A stretch of DNA of 64,000 nucleotides from Lonicera japonica (GCA_021464415.1 CM038471.1:74502851-74566850); one strand, 5' to 3'. Counted from the stretch's first letter, positions 46,653-58,626 are shown. Notes: generated by a model not told the origin, from the letters alone. Made by a program: numbers and translations.

Positions 46653-47584
46653 GGGGGGTGTATTTAATTCAGATTTTAAAAGATTTTAACTGACTTTTTA
46701 AAATCCGTGGATTCTGTTAAGTCTATAGATTGTTTTAAATCCTTATAGAATTTGACATACTTTAAAGCATGGATTCTTTTGGATTTCTACAGATTTTAAT
46801 AAGTCCATGGATTTCTGCAGATTTTAATAAGTTCATCAAAAAAATCAAAAATCAAAAGACAAAAGACAAATAATAAAATAAATTAATTACGAGTTTAAAG
46901 TAACATTATCAAAAATGTAAAGACAATTAACGAAATAAATTATAAAAATTCATACTGCACCCACAAAATTAGACTTCTCACCCCACTAGTATTTTTTAAT
47001 AAAATTGAGATGAATTGTTTTTAAAAATTTGAACTATAATTAGCGGTCTAACCATTTGAAATTATGTTAATACATGATGACCATATTAGTAAAAGAGAGA
47101 ATAAAGGCTTTATAGGGAAGAAGAAAAAATTATAATGCATTCATCACACAATAAAAAAATTGAATTTTGAGAGAGAGAGGGGGAGGAGGAAAGGGGGAGA
47201 GAGGGAATGTTAAGTAAAATTCTTAAAGGAATTAGAAATCCATCTGAAATCTCTAGGTAAGTGAGAAGATAAAGAGATGGATTTTTATGTATAAAAAAGG
47301 CTTTACAATCCACCAAAATCCACCACTAATTAAAATCCTATTAAGTCATTAGACTTTTGAATACCATAAGATTTAGATGGATTTTTTAAAATTTTAATTG
47401 AATACATCAAGATTTTAAAAGACTTTTTAAAATCTCAATTGAATACATTATGATTTTAAAAGACTTTTTAAAATCTCAATTGAATACATTATGATTTTAA
47501 AAGACTTTTTAAAATCTCAATTGAATACCCATGAACTTTAAAAGTCCATAAAAATCTTATAGATTCTAAATCCAATACACCCCC
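46653..47584. mobile_element. PIF/Harbinger-like MITE with TAA flanks
   Basis: A 932-bp unit beginning GGGGGGTGTATT and ending AATACACCCCC, with TAA directly outside on both sides (46650-46652 and 47585-47587). The interior repeats gattttaaaagactttttaaaatc, itself an imperfect inverted repeat. No coding frame. Superfamily is inferred from the 3-bp TAA duplication. Confidence 0.65.
47400..47522 (+). repeat. three tandem 41-bp units inside the MITE
   Basis: Units start at 47400, 47441 and 47482 with gaatacat and continue gattttaaaagac, then tttttaaaatctcaatt. The last two units are almost identical. The unit resembles sequence at the left end of the same element, so it was probably copied from a terminal region. 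Confidence 0.85.
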
Positions 47585-47587
47585 TAA

Positions 47588-48981
47588 ATCAACACTCGAC
47601 TCTCTAAAAATTAATAAGGGCACGAGCATACAACCCATACGGTTCATGTTACATAAAATTACGTACCGGTGTAAATGTGTAATTAAAGTTTAAATTCGAT
47701 GATAATTGAACACAGTTCCCATTCACAACAGTCGTTCCTGCATCGAGATGGAGAAAGAGGGGGGTCACGCTACAAGAAGTCATCATCAATGGAGGAGATC
47801 CAAAGGAGTCAGAGACAAATAGATCAGAATAGAAGATTGAGAACTTTGTAAAGAAAACGTATAATGACATATCCAATGATTTTATACTCGAGTTTAAAAA
47901 AGCATTTTTATCTTAAAAAGAATAGCATTATTCAATTTCTAAAACATTTTTTTTATAAAGGAGGCGAGTTTCACTACGAAATTAAAATTAAAATATTCCA
48001 TAAGAGCTATAACGAATCTAGAACGAAAGCAAATCTTTATAGAAGCTCGAGAACATTGGAGATGCAAGCTCAAACCACCCGGATAGGCGTCCATACGGTG
48101 CTTGCCCGCTTGGTCTGTGGAAAGAAAGATATTATAGAGTTTTTAAAGGGAATAACAAAAGTCCAGCAGATATATAGGAGCAAGTTCAGTTATGAGCATC
48201 AGTTTGGACTTCATCAACTAAATATACTGATAACATTGAGGCATCTCTGCTTCATTTTACTTGGGAAGGGTCTATACAAGAAGTTTGGGGATTTCGGTTT
48301 TGTTTTAATTCATTGCTGTTGTCTTATTTTTATTTCTTGAGATTGGAATTCTGAGCCTATAGTTTCAGTGGATACCTTCTCCTCTGTTCTACAAGGAGGA
48401 TATCAGCATGGTTCATATTCTTTTTTTGAGTAATGATATCAGCTTCGTTTCCTATCAAAAACAAAAATGAAGCCGCGTTGCCAATTTCACAAGATTAGAG
48501 CCAGCCATCTTCTTGAGGGAGTGTAGCTCTTGTGACCATTCCACATGATTACTACAAATAAAATTCTGGCGAAAACATCTCGATGTTTGCGTCTCTCTGT
48601 GTGTGTTTGTGTTTGTGTGAGAGAGAGATGTATCAGGTAGTCATTCGACAACTACAAATCAACATAACCTATGAAGTAAAAAAGAAAGGAAAACATAACA
48701 TCTAAATAAGAGTATGAAAGGATCACCTGGAAAATAAATGGTATATGCTGATAACATAGTGCAACTTGCACGTGATTGGGTGAATATAGGAATTGCATTC
48801 TTCAGCCATCATTCAAGAGTTTGGTTTCACAAGAAAAGCAAACCTCCAATACCCGTCGCAACGTAACAGCCCTCATCCTGGTAACTAATGGATATAGATA
48901 CTACTCTATATAGCTTACTATCAATAATGCATTAATGATCATTCGCATGCAGTCAAGCTGCAAACAAATTTACTACTCTCA
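47588..48981. other. intergenic DNA with no supported gene
   Basis: A 158-codon + frame at 47864-48340 has no similarity that I know, irregular composition and no promoter or splice context, so I do not call it. On the - strand near 48895-48830 a short stretch reads ISYQDEGCYVATGIGG followed by a stop, like the end of a WD40-type protein, but no preceding exon was found. Confidence 0.4.
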
Positions 48982-49459
48982 GGCTTAGTTTGATTCAGGT
49001 ATTAGGGTTAGTGGGATTAATAACACCAGTATTAATAGTAATGGACTATTAATCCTGGTATTAATTTAATACCAATATCCTATTTGATTCATGCAGTATT
49101 AATACTGGAATATCTCATGCTGATGGTAATATCATATTTGGTTATGTAACTTGTATACGAGATTATATTTTAGACTAAAAAAAAAAATTTTTTTTTTTTA
49201 AAATAATAATAATATAGTAGTAGTAATAGTAGTAGTAGTAGTAGTAGTGGCATTTTTGAAAATATATGATTCCTTTTTCTTAATCCTGGATAAACAATAC
49301 CACCTCCCCCTTGGTATTAAATTATACCACAAAGAGTGGTATTAAGTTAGTACCAGTATTAGTAATCCTAGCACATTTGCGCAAATCAAACAAAGTATTA
49401 TAAAAAAATTGGTATTAATAATCTCATCCCACTTTTTAATACCCGAATCAAACGAGGCA
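48982..49459. mobile_element. MITE with about 50-bp terminal inverted repeats and TCA flanks
   Basis: The left end reads GTTTGATTCAGGTATTA, and the right end, read on the - strand, GTTTGATTCGGGTATTA. Inverted similarity continues through AGTGGGAT..ATTAATA. TCA lies just outside both ends (48979-48981 and 49460-49462). The centre holds an A/T run and an agt triplet run (49215-49250). Probably PIF/Harbinger-like by its 3-bp duplication. Confidence 0.7.
49215..49250 (+). repeat. (AGT)n microsatellite
   Basis: Runs of agtagtagtagtagtag interrupted once, within the MITE at 48982-49459. Confidence 0.85.
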
Positions 49460-49462
49460 TCA

Positions 49463-50010
49463 AGGTTTGTTTATTGTTTCACCAGAAATTAAAGCCCAGG
49501 TAAGGATCCTTGCATTTACGGCTCGCAAATTTCTAGCTCGAGGTTAGCAGGTAAGGGTGAATCCTTGACAAATCTAGTTCACCTCCTGTCTTTTAACATA
49601 TTAGTTTCCCTGAAAGGCCGAAAAATACGGCAAAATTTTAGCAGTATAACACGATAACTACACCTCCTGTGCAACTTCCTGTTCTTTCTTCTTCTTTGTT
49701 TAATTATAACTGTTAGGGTGTTACTCATCAAACAACGAAAATTTAACTTAAAAAAGAATCAAAAAAGGTACAAACGTGAGGAAGGCCTTCGAACCAAACT
49801 TCCCACGCCAAGGCCAAAATTACATGTCCACGTGTGATTTTATCCACTATTGAGAGTAAGCAATAAATTATTGTATTTTCTAAAGATGATAAGAGGGATA
49901 TGAAAACATTAATGAGAATAACAAGAAGACAACAATCAATTAATCGACACAAACTAGAGAGAGGCTAAAACATGAGCAGTTAAATTCAATTACACTATAC
50001 TTGCACATTT
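49463..50010. other. 3' flank of the mTERF gene
   Basis: Contains the downstream region of the - strand mTERF gene, presumably its 3' UTR close to 50010. No other gene is seen. Confidence 0.45.
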
Positions 50011-51288
50011 CTACACGAGAGCGTTTAAATTACTTGGTTCTAGTTGATCCATCTTCTCAACCGTGATAGTACCACGATATAACTCCAACAAGTTTGGAAT
50101 TTGGTCCAAATGCTTGTCCACAAACTTTTCCAAGAAAACCTTCTCAGGCAGTCTAAATAACGTAGAAATCTTAAATTTCTTCTTAAGCAGCTTCCAAGAC
50201 TCCAAAACCTGTATAATATTATAGCGTGGACGAATTCTTCTATTTAGTGCATAACAAAGAAGACTGGGATGAGATGCTAGAACCCCCGGCTTCAATTTCA
50301 TAGTGTTCACATAAAAATCCATTGTCCTCCTGATGTTCTCCTCAGAAAGAGCTAAACAGATTGACTGCCGCTTAAACACAGACCAAATCTCTTCCTCAGA
50401 CCAACCCAAACTCTTGAACAAATGCAGTTTTCGATTCCATGTTGAATTGTTCATTGAGAGCAAGACTCTAATAGCTTCTACACACTTAGGAGTAGTAGGG
50501 TCGAGCCCCCATTCTTTGACAGTCCTAACTGCATAGACAATTCTATCAAGCCTGTGTACCAAAGTTCTCGCCTGCAACAAAACCAATGTCTCAATACCGG
50601 TAGCAGTCATCCCTTCACCCAACAAGAACTCGATATTCCGCTCCGTAGTTCCCTTCAAATCAGTTGTCCGAAGCCTAGAAGTGCGTTTAGCAGCAAAAAC
50701 AACTTTGTCATTCGTCTGTAAATATTTCTTGAGGAATTCCAGTGTTGGTTTTATGCTGCGATTCAAGCTTCCGGTCAAAAAACCCAGATTTGATACAATT
50801 AGGTCCGGAAGGAGCGGACCCGAAAACCCATTATCCCTGAGGTACTCTAATTTAGGCGTAACATTATTAACCTTCATTTGAAGGATTTTGGGGAACTTAA
50901 TGAGGAGTTTGGTGATGTGGGTATCAGAGAAATGAAAGGATCTCAAAAGGAGCAACACAGATTCATATTTTTGGGAATTGTTTTGTTTCAATTGGAGCTT
51001 TTTGGAAGCTGAAAGGGCATCTTCTAAGGGAAGCCCACATGAATTCACGAGGAATTCAACAGTGAAAGATGACAATGACAATAATGGTGATGATGATTTA
51101 TCTGAACGTGCAATTACAAGGAATTGTTTTCTTTGGCTAATAATAGTTGAAGAAGTTTGTGGTGTGATAATTAGGAAATGCTGGTTACGAGGAATAGTTG
51201 TTGAGGTCTGTGGTGTGATTCTGAGAAATTGATAGGGCAAATAAGAAGAGAAGAGGAATAATGATGTCTGAAGAGTGAGATTGGCCAT
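50011..51288 (-). CDS. mTERF-family protein (organellar transcription factor-like)
   Basis: A single-exon 425-codon protein of the plant mitochondrial transcription termination factor family. Family members bind nucleic acids in mitochondria or chloroplasts and affect transcription, splicing or ribosome function. The first about 75 residues are rich in Ser, Thr, Arg and hydrophobic residues without acidic ones, as in an organelle transit peptide. After SSFTVEFLVNSCGL (about residues 80-95) the rest is a series of roughly 30-residue helical mTERF motifs, with typical phrases KLLIKFPKILQ, PKLEYLRDNGFSG, LKSLGWSEEEIW, FYVNTMKLKPGVL and RPRYNIIQVL. The chain ends near residue 425, normal for the short-type family. 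The start ATG at 51288 lies just after a 5' UTR intron. It is the intact partner of the pseudogene at 30.4-31.8 kb. Which organelle is not clear. Confidence 0.93.
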   Translation of the reverse strand: MANLTLQTSLFLFSSYLPYQFLRITPQTSTTIPRNQHFLIITPQTSSTIISQRKQFLVIARSDKSSSPLLSLSSFTVEFLVNSCGLPLEDALSASKKLQLKQNNSQKYESVLLLLRSFHFSDTHITKLLIKFPKILQMKVNNVTPKLEYLRDNGFSGPLLPDLIVSNLGFLTGSLNRSIKPTLEFLKKYLQTNDKVVFAAKRTSRLRTTDLKGTTERNIEFLLGEGMTATGIETLVLLQARTLVHRLDRIVYAVRTVKEWGLDPTTPKCVEAIRVLLSMNNSTWNRKLHLFKSLGWSEEEIWSVFKRQSICLALSEENIRRTMDFYVNTMKLKPGVLASHPSLLCYALNRRIRPRYNIIQVLESWKLLKKKFKISTLFRLPEKVFLEKFVDKHLDQIPNLLELYRGTITVEKMDQLEPSNLNALV

Positions 51289-51301
51289 TAATTAATTAAT
51301 T

Positions 51302-51393
51302 CTACAAAGAAAAACAAACTATATATATATATATATATAATGTAAAATTGAAATTGAAGTTAATAGTTATGGAAGGAGAACAACAGATATTAC
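51302..51393 (-). other. mTERF 5' UTR intron
   Basis: On the - strand ACAG is followed by GTAATATC at 51393, and TTTTCTTTGTAG ends at 51302, fourteen bases before the ATG. The 92-bp intron has a TA repeat near 51320-51340. An intron at the same place is readable in the pseudogene, supporting both calls. Confidence 0.7.
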
Positions 51394-51649
51394 CTGTAGT
51401 CTACTAGTAGCTTGAAGAAGAAAGAGATGAGCATCTATCTTTCTATTTAATTAGCCCCGCGGTTTTCTCTATAAATACCAACTGAAAAGTTAAAAAATAA
51501 ACAAATCCGTTAGCCCGAGTCTCGCCCGGCCCATTAACAAGTCAAAGACTGGATAGGTCCGGCCCGGGCAATTGGAGAGGCCTAGAACTCTGGAAGAAAG
51601 GAGTAACAATAAACAGTTAAAAGACATTTCACTTGTAGTTCAAGTGGCG
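51394..51649. promoter_or_regulatory. shared head-to-head promoter of mTERF and SAC3C genes
   Basis: Only 256 bp separate the mTERF 5' UTR exon border from the SAC3C ATG. CTATAAATA lies on the + strand at about 51470. GGCCCATTAA near 51529 gives TGGGCC on the - strand, a site II-type element common in promoters of plant housekeeping and organelle-protein genes. GC content rises around 51510-51570. A bidirectional promoter is the simplest reading; start sites are not shown. Confidence 0.6.
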
Positions 51650-54600
51650 ATGGAGAAGAAGAGTCAACCCCACCACCACCACCAACAGAGAAGAAGAGGA
51701 GGAGGCAGAATAGTAATACCCCATTCTTCTTCTTCTTCTCGTTATCCACTTTCCCACGAATTTCAATCCAACAATCCCTCTAAAATTGACAGAAATAATA
51801 ATACTACCGGTAGTAGGAATTCCAACGACGATGATAATCAAGAAGATCTTCCGGCAATAGCCGGAACTTGCCCTTTTATGTGCCCAGGTATCATCACCTC
51901 TCTTCTTTAATTTTAACGTGTTGTCTATATTTCTTTTTAATCCAATTGATGCTATAATTGTTTGTATAAAAAAAATTTATTACAATTAAATCAACAAAAC
52001 TAGAAGCTGTCTTTGCAATTTTGTTTGCTTGTACCTAATAATGTACTTCTCTCCAATGGCGATTGATTGTACTCCATTTATTAGACATATATTTGAACAA
52101 CTGTAATTGATTCTAAAATTCATTAAATTCACAAAAAATCACAGTACAATATTTAAACTCGACTTTAGCATTAGAAACGCATTTTAAGGGTCAATGGGTC
52201 AATCTTCTATTGGTTATATGAAGTATATTTTTACGTTAGTACATACCCTATTTTTTTTACTTTGACTTGTTCATGTACTAGTAATCGTGATATCTGTGAA
52301 ATATTACATTGGGTAATTTTTAAAAAAGTTGCTTAGCTTAATAAATCAACTAAAAGGTACTCCCTCCGTCTCAAATTGATACTCCTACTTTGACTTAAGT
52401 ACTTTATAAGCACTAGTTTCAACCTAATCAGTTGTTAAGAATACAATTTATTTTTTATGCTGAGATATAAATTGAGTATGTACCAAAAGGAAAATGAGGC
52501 TATCAACTTGAGACATCCCAAAAAAGATTGCCAGACTATCAATTTGATACGGAGGGAGTTTATGATTTAGCTTGCCATAATAGTTGACGCTTTACTCCTT
52601 AGCCAATAGATCATAGGTTCAACTCTACTTTATTCTGTTTCAATAAATATGCTTTACCGAACTAATTAAGGGCATTTTTGACACAATTATGTGGACAAAA
52701 AATGCAACCGGCTAACTGCCAACCTCTGCTCTCCATGAATACATACAGTATATATTATGTTTGTTTGTTTGTGTGTAAACAGTGGAGGAAAGGGCACGGC
52801 GCGAGCGGCTGCGAGATTTAGCTGTATTTGAAAGGTTAGATGGAAATCCTGGAAAAACTTCTTCAAGCCTTGCTGTTAAAAAGGTGATCTTTACAATAAA
52901 AATTACTCGTATTGATTATAGACATGTAATTATAAGCTTTATGCTTAACACGCTAAAGGAAGCAACTAAGAAAAGTTGATTGTACCAAAATAGGAAATCA
53001 TTCTTTATGCATAAGACTGATAAGCGAATGCTAATGCAACAATAGTTTTAAGTTTTTGACAGACTTGAGTTTTGTATTATTAGGATAATCTTCAGTTTTG
53101 CTTAAAAAAATAATAAAGAAAATCTTGATGTTTTGTCTCATTCTCTCAATGTTTCACATAATAAAAATGCCTTGTAACTTGTTCCCTTATTCATTGAAAA
53201 GAGTCTAGTCTTGAAGAGTATTTGTATCTTAGTGGAAAAGGTGGGAGTACATAAACAGATGCATGGGTATTGGAGTGCAGTTTGATGAAGTATTCATTGG
53301 GCCTTAACCTGTTCTGTTCTCTAATTTAATTTAATTTGTTCTAGAAGTCAAAAATATTCATAAAAATTGATTCTGAAACGTCTTAGGTGCTTTTATTCTA
53401 CATCGATACTTATATCCTATTTTAATGCGATGGAATGATAACATTGATATGAAGTACAATTCACCCTATGTATTTTCACTAGTTTTGCAGAACTATTTCA
53501 TCAAAGGACGTGGGAGCTTCAGATGTGCGGCCTCTCCCGGTGTTGGAGGATACATTAAACTATCTTTTCAACTTGTTGAATTCTAGAGAATATCCATTTG
53601 AAGTGGTTCATGATTTCATCTTTGATAGGACAAGGTCCATAAGGCAAGACCTTGCCATGCAAAATATCATCGGTGATAAAGCAGTCCTCATGTACGAGAG
53701 AATGGTAAGTTTATCATTTTCATCATTGTGGTTACCATTTCTATTTTTGTTGTAATAAACATCTTACTGATCTAGCATTTGAACTTTGAAGAATTATTTC
53801 CTTGCAACAAAACCAGCAACTCATTTAAATTGTTTCCTAGTATAGATATTGCTCTCCATTTGAGTGAACAATACATGTATGCTGGAAACCATAAATAAAA
53901 CAAGTTGTTTGATGTCCAATTGTATGTCCATGCATATATATGGGGATCCTCTAAAGCCCATATGCCCAAAATTTCGAGGCATCCAATAAATTACATACAT
54001 TAGTATTTAGTGCTACCTAATGCTTAGGTGGTTGCTAAGGGCACCTCAAAAATTACTTCTCGCCACCACATGCACTACTTCTTATATGTCATGTACAATC
54101 ATTTTAACTTTTAAGCATGCATGTGGTGTTGAGGAGTAATATCTAGGTTCTCTTACCGAGCACTAATGATCATGATATTGGCACTTCTACAGCAGTGTGA
54201 CATATTTTTCCAAAAGCTGATGTATTGCTTTGTCTTATTGACACTTCTACAACAGTGTGACAGTTTTATGGTAATCAAGCATTCATCCCTCACACACTCC
54301 CCCCCTCCCAAAAAAAAAAAAAAAGCCCAACCCCCTATGATGGGTATGTTTGGGCTTTTCTGGCCTCCTGTTTTCGGGATACTTTATGTGGGTCCATTCA
54401 TAGTCGCTTCCTAATTCCAATACATTTAAAATGAACTATCGTTGTGTTTGAGGTTAGAACTTAGAATGCATTGATGGAAATACTTCAATTGAACCCAGTG
54501 GAATTGCTTATATCTAATTATGACCGAAGAATGAGCATAAACAACTTATTTCAATGCTTATGCATCATGTATGTTGTAGTTTTGTTTATTCCCTTATTCC

Positions 54601-56872
54601 TCATGAGGTAATCCTCCGGGCCCCGTGCAGTGCCTAAACCCAGTCTCTATGGGCCAGCCTAATTCCAACAGCAACACGCAGCGGAACATGTCATAAGGCA
54701 TTGAATATCAAGCGTTGGCACGTACCTGAACAGTTTAAGGAACACATCAATCCCGCAAATAGGGCCACATCGCCTTGCCTCCTCATGTTAGGTTTCTCAC
54801 GCACTAGGGTTTGGCATTCTCTCCCAACCAAATCTGCAATGCCCTCGTTGCTGGCTCTTACATTCTTCAAACCCATTTGTAGATTGAATTTTTTATGAAA
54901 TTTTGTAGGGATAATCTAGTCCTCGTGGAAATAATCTCCACCAAAATTCCTCAAAACATTCATCCATGGTCTTTTTTCTTAAAGAGAGGCCCCACTCTCT
55001 TTAGAGAGATACTGCAAGGCTAAACTTTTTGGCGTGGACATTAATTCACATATATTCATTTTATTCTTTAAGAGAGTGCTAAAATAAATAATTGCATGAA
55101 CTAATTCCATTTTAGCTAACTCTAGATCACAACCTCCCAATTTAATTTTTAATGGAATGATGTATGCAGATTATTACCACATAGTGCATCATCTTTTGAA
55201 CTGTTGACGTAAAAGAAAGACCAAAAATTTTCTTTCTTTTCTTTTGGTGGTGTTAAAGCATTATTTTCGGTACTACATCCACTGATATATAACAAGTTTC
55301 GGGTTCTCATATATATGATCATTCAGGTTAAATTCCATGTCATCTCCCACCACAAGCTTCAACGACATAGTGGCAGTCCCAATATTTCTCCAATGCATCA
55401 CCTCAACATGGAGCAACTTACAAAGGCTTTGTCATCTTTGTATAATCTGTACGATGCAAGTCAAAATTCCCATTCTATTTCTGAGAATGAAGCTGAATTC
55501 CGTTCATTTTATGTGCTTCTCCATCTTGGTTCTGAGAACCAACCAATGGTTTATCTCTTGCATTCACTGCTGTACTTAGTCAAGCTTCTTGTTTTCTTTT
55601 GCAGCATAGTCACAGATCCAGAATTCACTAAATATAAATTTTCTTTATCCACAGGGTGAATCACTCTCATTGTGGTTCCATCGTGTTCATTCTTCCATTA
55701 TCAAGTCAAAGGAAATGTGTTTTGCCCGTAGAATTCTAAGGTAGCTTTTATGTCTTTTGAAGAGATTATTGTAACTCTTTTCCATTATGATGATTATTAT
55801 TCAATATAATCTTTAGTTCTGGAATGAACCGGTTGCAATTTTATCTATTATATTTATTTTTGTTATTTCTGAAACAGATATTTTCGTCTGGGTAATTACA
55901 AGCGTTTCATTTCTACTATTGAAGCTGAGGCATCCTATCTGCAGTATTGCATTATTGAACCGTACATCATTGAGGTTGTTTCCATGTACAAATGCTTTTC
56001 TCCTTTCTAAATGTATCTGTGTACATCCTTGTTTTCTGGTTAGTTTTACAATAGGAAAAACCACTGTTAGGGTCCGTTTGATAAAAAAAAAGAAGAAGAG
56101 TAATTCCCCCTTGTCTTCTACTTTTTCATGGAACATTTTCTTCATGGAATTTTTTTCCTATCCATCACTCAAAAAAAATGGATTCCATGGAAAAACTGAG
56201 AAAGTAAGAGAACATATCACCAAATTACTCATCTCTTTTTCCAACTTCTCATAAATTGGATTCCAACTTTTTTTTATCAAACACACCCTTATTCCGTATG
56301 TTTTGTTGTCTTTTGTTTCTAGGACAAGCATTAATTGATTTACGTTTTTAATCCCTACTTTCGTTCTGATTTGTTCATAGGGCAACAATAATTGTTTTAT
56401 GTTTTGTCCCTACTGATGTTCAAGTTGTTTACATGTGTCAACTCGCTTTTCATTGAAAAAGAGGGACTAAAAATATGAAACTTTGTTGTGTCCATGCTAA
56501 CACTCTATTCGACACTGAAGAGGGACTATGAACATAAAATGCCATTGCCTTAACGTTTTTGCTCTTTATATTCAATGAGTCCTAGCAAGTGGGATAGGTT
56601 ATTGCTATAATTTTGGCCCTTTTTTGTGCATAACAAGCATTACACGTGTCAAAACAAGCTGAGAACTAAAAACATAAAGCAATTATTGTTGTCCTTTTTT
56701 AGTTTAGTGTATTATTTTCTCCTAATTTGTTGAGGCCTAGAGGGAAGAGATTATTTCCAAAAATTGAGATATAACTACTTATAAGAGCATCCATAATGGC
56801 AGACTATATTCACGCTTCTTGGGTGTTGAAATAGTGGTATGGTAAAACTGGGAGATAAAATAAATAGTGTGA

Positions 56873-56917
<45 letters not shown>

Positions 56918-58626
56918 AAGGAAGAGATTTTAACTAGAGAGAGAAAGAGTAGGAGCAAGAAGGTATCAAAAGCAAATGAAATTGGTATATGGTACCAAAC
57001 TTAGTGGAATTAAGTTTATTATACCCCTATATACGGAACAATGTTTTAGCCTACCCAGCTTAACCGTTGCATGCGCTTGTAGGGCATATTTGCGCTACTC
57101 CTTGTGGATGCTGTAAGAGTCTGTTTGTTTGAACAGAAAATCACTAGTTAAAAGTATTTATTGTGATACGAACACATTTATTGTGCATGCCACCATAGTT
57201 TTAGGAATTTATATTTCTAGAAAATGCGTTTGAGCAACTTTATTTCTCTATGCCAGCAGTTATGTTCCTAATTTTGTTGCTTATTGAGATAATGGCCATC
57301 AATTATTCGGTTCAAGTTCAATAATATCCTCCTCTTCGTGTAGTTTTTATTGTTATCTAATAATATAATGAATCTAGTATTTCACTCTTTAATGCTTTGA
57401 TTTCATCTTTCTGCTGAGCCTAGTAAATATAACTGACAAAATTATCTATTTGAAAATATAAAAGGTTCGAACATTGGCACTATGCTGTGTGAATCACGGT
57501 GGTTACAAGCTTCACCCATATCCACTGGCTGACCTATCCAAACTCTTGCTCATGAAGGTAGAAAAAAAATTCCATCTACTCAGAAGTCAGACCAATTCAT
57601 TGACTTATTATATTAAAAAGAATATAATACTATCTGTAACATGTCTGATAATTTTCTTAGGAATCAGATGTGGAATCATTGTGCCGTGATTGTGGTCTCC
57701 AGACCTCCACAGATGAAGTAGGAAAAAAGTTCTTACCCACTAAGCAAACAAGTTTCTGCCATCCCAAGGGAGGGTTTAAGAATTGCTACCTATTTGATTC
57801 AGCAAGATTAGAGAGGTAAGCACTTCAACTTTTCCTTCACCTCTTCCCTGTGGGCCTTTTTTCCTAGATGAAGCATATATGAATATGCAATCATGGAAAC
57901 TGAGTGGGCTGCTGAAGCATAGGTTGTAGAAACAACATGGAGGGTGTTTGTGACAAAACATGTTTTCTGTCTAGGTTGATGCCATAATCCAAAGGGTCAC
58001 TTTTTCTTCAGAAAAAACAGGGAAGGTCTAAGTATCTTCCCTTAACTACAAATAATTAAGAAACCCTCCCCACCCGGGTGAGACTTGAACCTAGGATCTC
58101 CTAGATCTATGGGGCGCCTTTACCAATACTAATTTAGACGGTCGCTTAAGATCTTGCACATAATCTAAATGTTGAATATTGTTTACTCATTGCTAGAAAA
58201 GGAACTTGTTTACCACATCAGCATTTGTTGAAAGTAGTATAGAGCAGTGGTTCTAAAATTCGGCTTAGGCCTTGTAAGAAGTTCCTTATGAGTAGATGTT
58301 CCATGTGAGAAGATAGAAGATTAGCCATCTCATGCTTGTCCCTATGAGTAGATGTTCTCCATTTTTGTGGAAATTTTTTTATTCAACCAAGGATTTTATT
58401 CCATGAAAAAAAGAGAGAAGGTTAGAGAATATAGCACCACATCAGTCATTTTATTTTCCAGCTTCTCAAAAAATCAATTGTTCTTTATATCATTTTCCCA
58501 ACTTTTTATCAAACAAACCCTTAATCTTATCTTATGTTTCCAATTTGTAATAGAATCAATTATGTTATCTTATTATGTTGTTGCAGAGAATCTACTGAAT
58601 GCTCAAAGCTCCTATGGTTGCAATGA
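51650..58626 (+). CDS. SAC3C: SAC3/GANP family protein, SAC3C-like (TREX-2 mRNA export)
   Basis: Nine exons: 51650-51887, 52783-52883, 53483-53704, 55327-55548, 55655-55740, 55878-55974, 57465-57557, 57661-57815, 58587-58626. They join without a stop into 417 codons, close to plant SAC3 family protein C. The first exon carries His, Arg, Ser and Asn runs and ends at GTCPFMCP, the conserved start of the SAC3 domain; exon 2 continues [17 protein letters not shown]. Further on come [60 protein letters not shown] and a Cys-containing C-terminal part (LCRDCGL). SAC3 proteins scaffold the TREX-2 complex linking transcription to nuclear-pore mRNA export; SAC3C is a short form. Donors of exons 4 and 6 (GTTTAT, GTTGTT) are weak. 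Introns hold a Stowaway MITE, a TTA-flanked MITE and a SINE-like stretch. The gene shares a promoter region with the mTERF gene. Confidence 0.93.
52360..52558. mobile_element. Stowaway-like MITE in SAC3C intron 1
   Basis: A 199-bp element with ends CTCCCTCCGTCTCAAA and TTGATACGGAGGGAG in inverted orientation, the hallmark of plant Stowaway (Tc1/mariner) MITEs. TA precedes the left end; on the right the flank is TT followed by TA, so the TA duplication is decayed by one step. Confidence 0.85.
56070..56288. mobile_element. PIF/Harbinger-like MITE in SAC3C intron 6
   Basis: A 219-bp element with ends GGGTCCGTTTGATAAAAAA and TTTTTTATCAAACACACCC and a TTA duplication at 56067-56069 and 56289-56291. 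It is the best-preserved member of the family also seen at 16365, 25571 and 25893. Internal subterminal stretches (ttcatggaa / ttccatgg) are also inverted. Confidence 0.82.
56878..56916 (+). repeat. (GA)n microsatellite in SAC3C intron 6
   Basis: About 19 GA dinucleotides in a row, followed by a less regular purine tract to about 56950. Confidence 0.9.
58040..58155 (-). mobile_element. tRNA-derived SINE-like element in SAC3C intron 8
   Basis: On the - strand GCGACCGTCTAAATTAG and GGTAAAGGCGCC are followed by CCTAGGTTCAAGTCTCACC, which contains a good RNA polymerase III box B (GGTTCAAGTC). The wording is that of common plant SINE heads. It lacks tRNA folding, so it is not a tRNA gene. Tail and target duplication were not found. 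Confidence 0.55.
58370..58525. mobile_element. decayed MITE remnant in SAC3C intron 8
   Basis: The right end TTTTTATCAAACAAACCCTTA matches the right end of the MITE at 56070-56288, and upstream ttccatgaaaaaaagagagaaggttagagaatat resembles its interior. The left terminus is not recognisable. Confidence 0.5.

Noticed and set aside
47864..48340. 158-codon open frame
   Set aside because: No known motif, no splice or promoter context and irregular composition. Long chance frames are common in this window.
50978..51232. 84-codon + frame antisense to the mTERF gene
   Set aside because: Shadow of the mTERF coding strand with no features of its own.
58060..58150. tRNA gene
   Set aside because: Box B wording is present on the - strand but no cloverleaf or anticodon arm can be drawn. 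It fits a SINE head.
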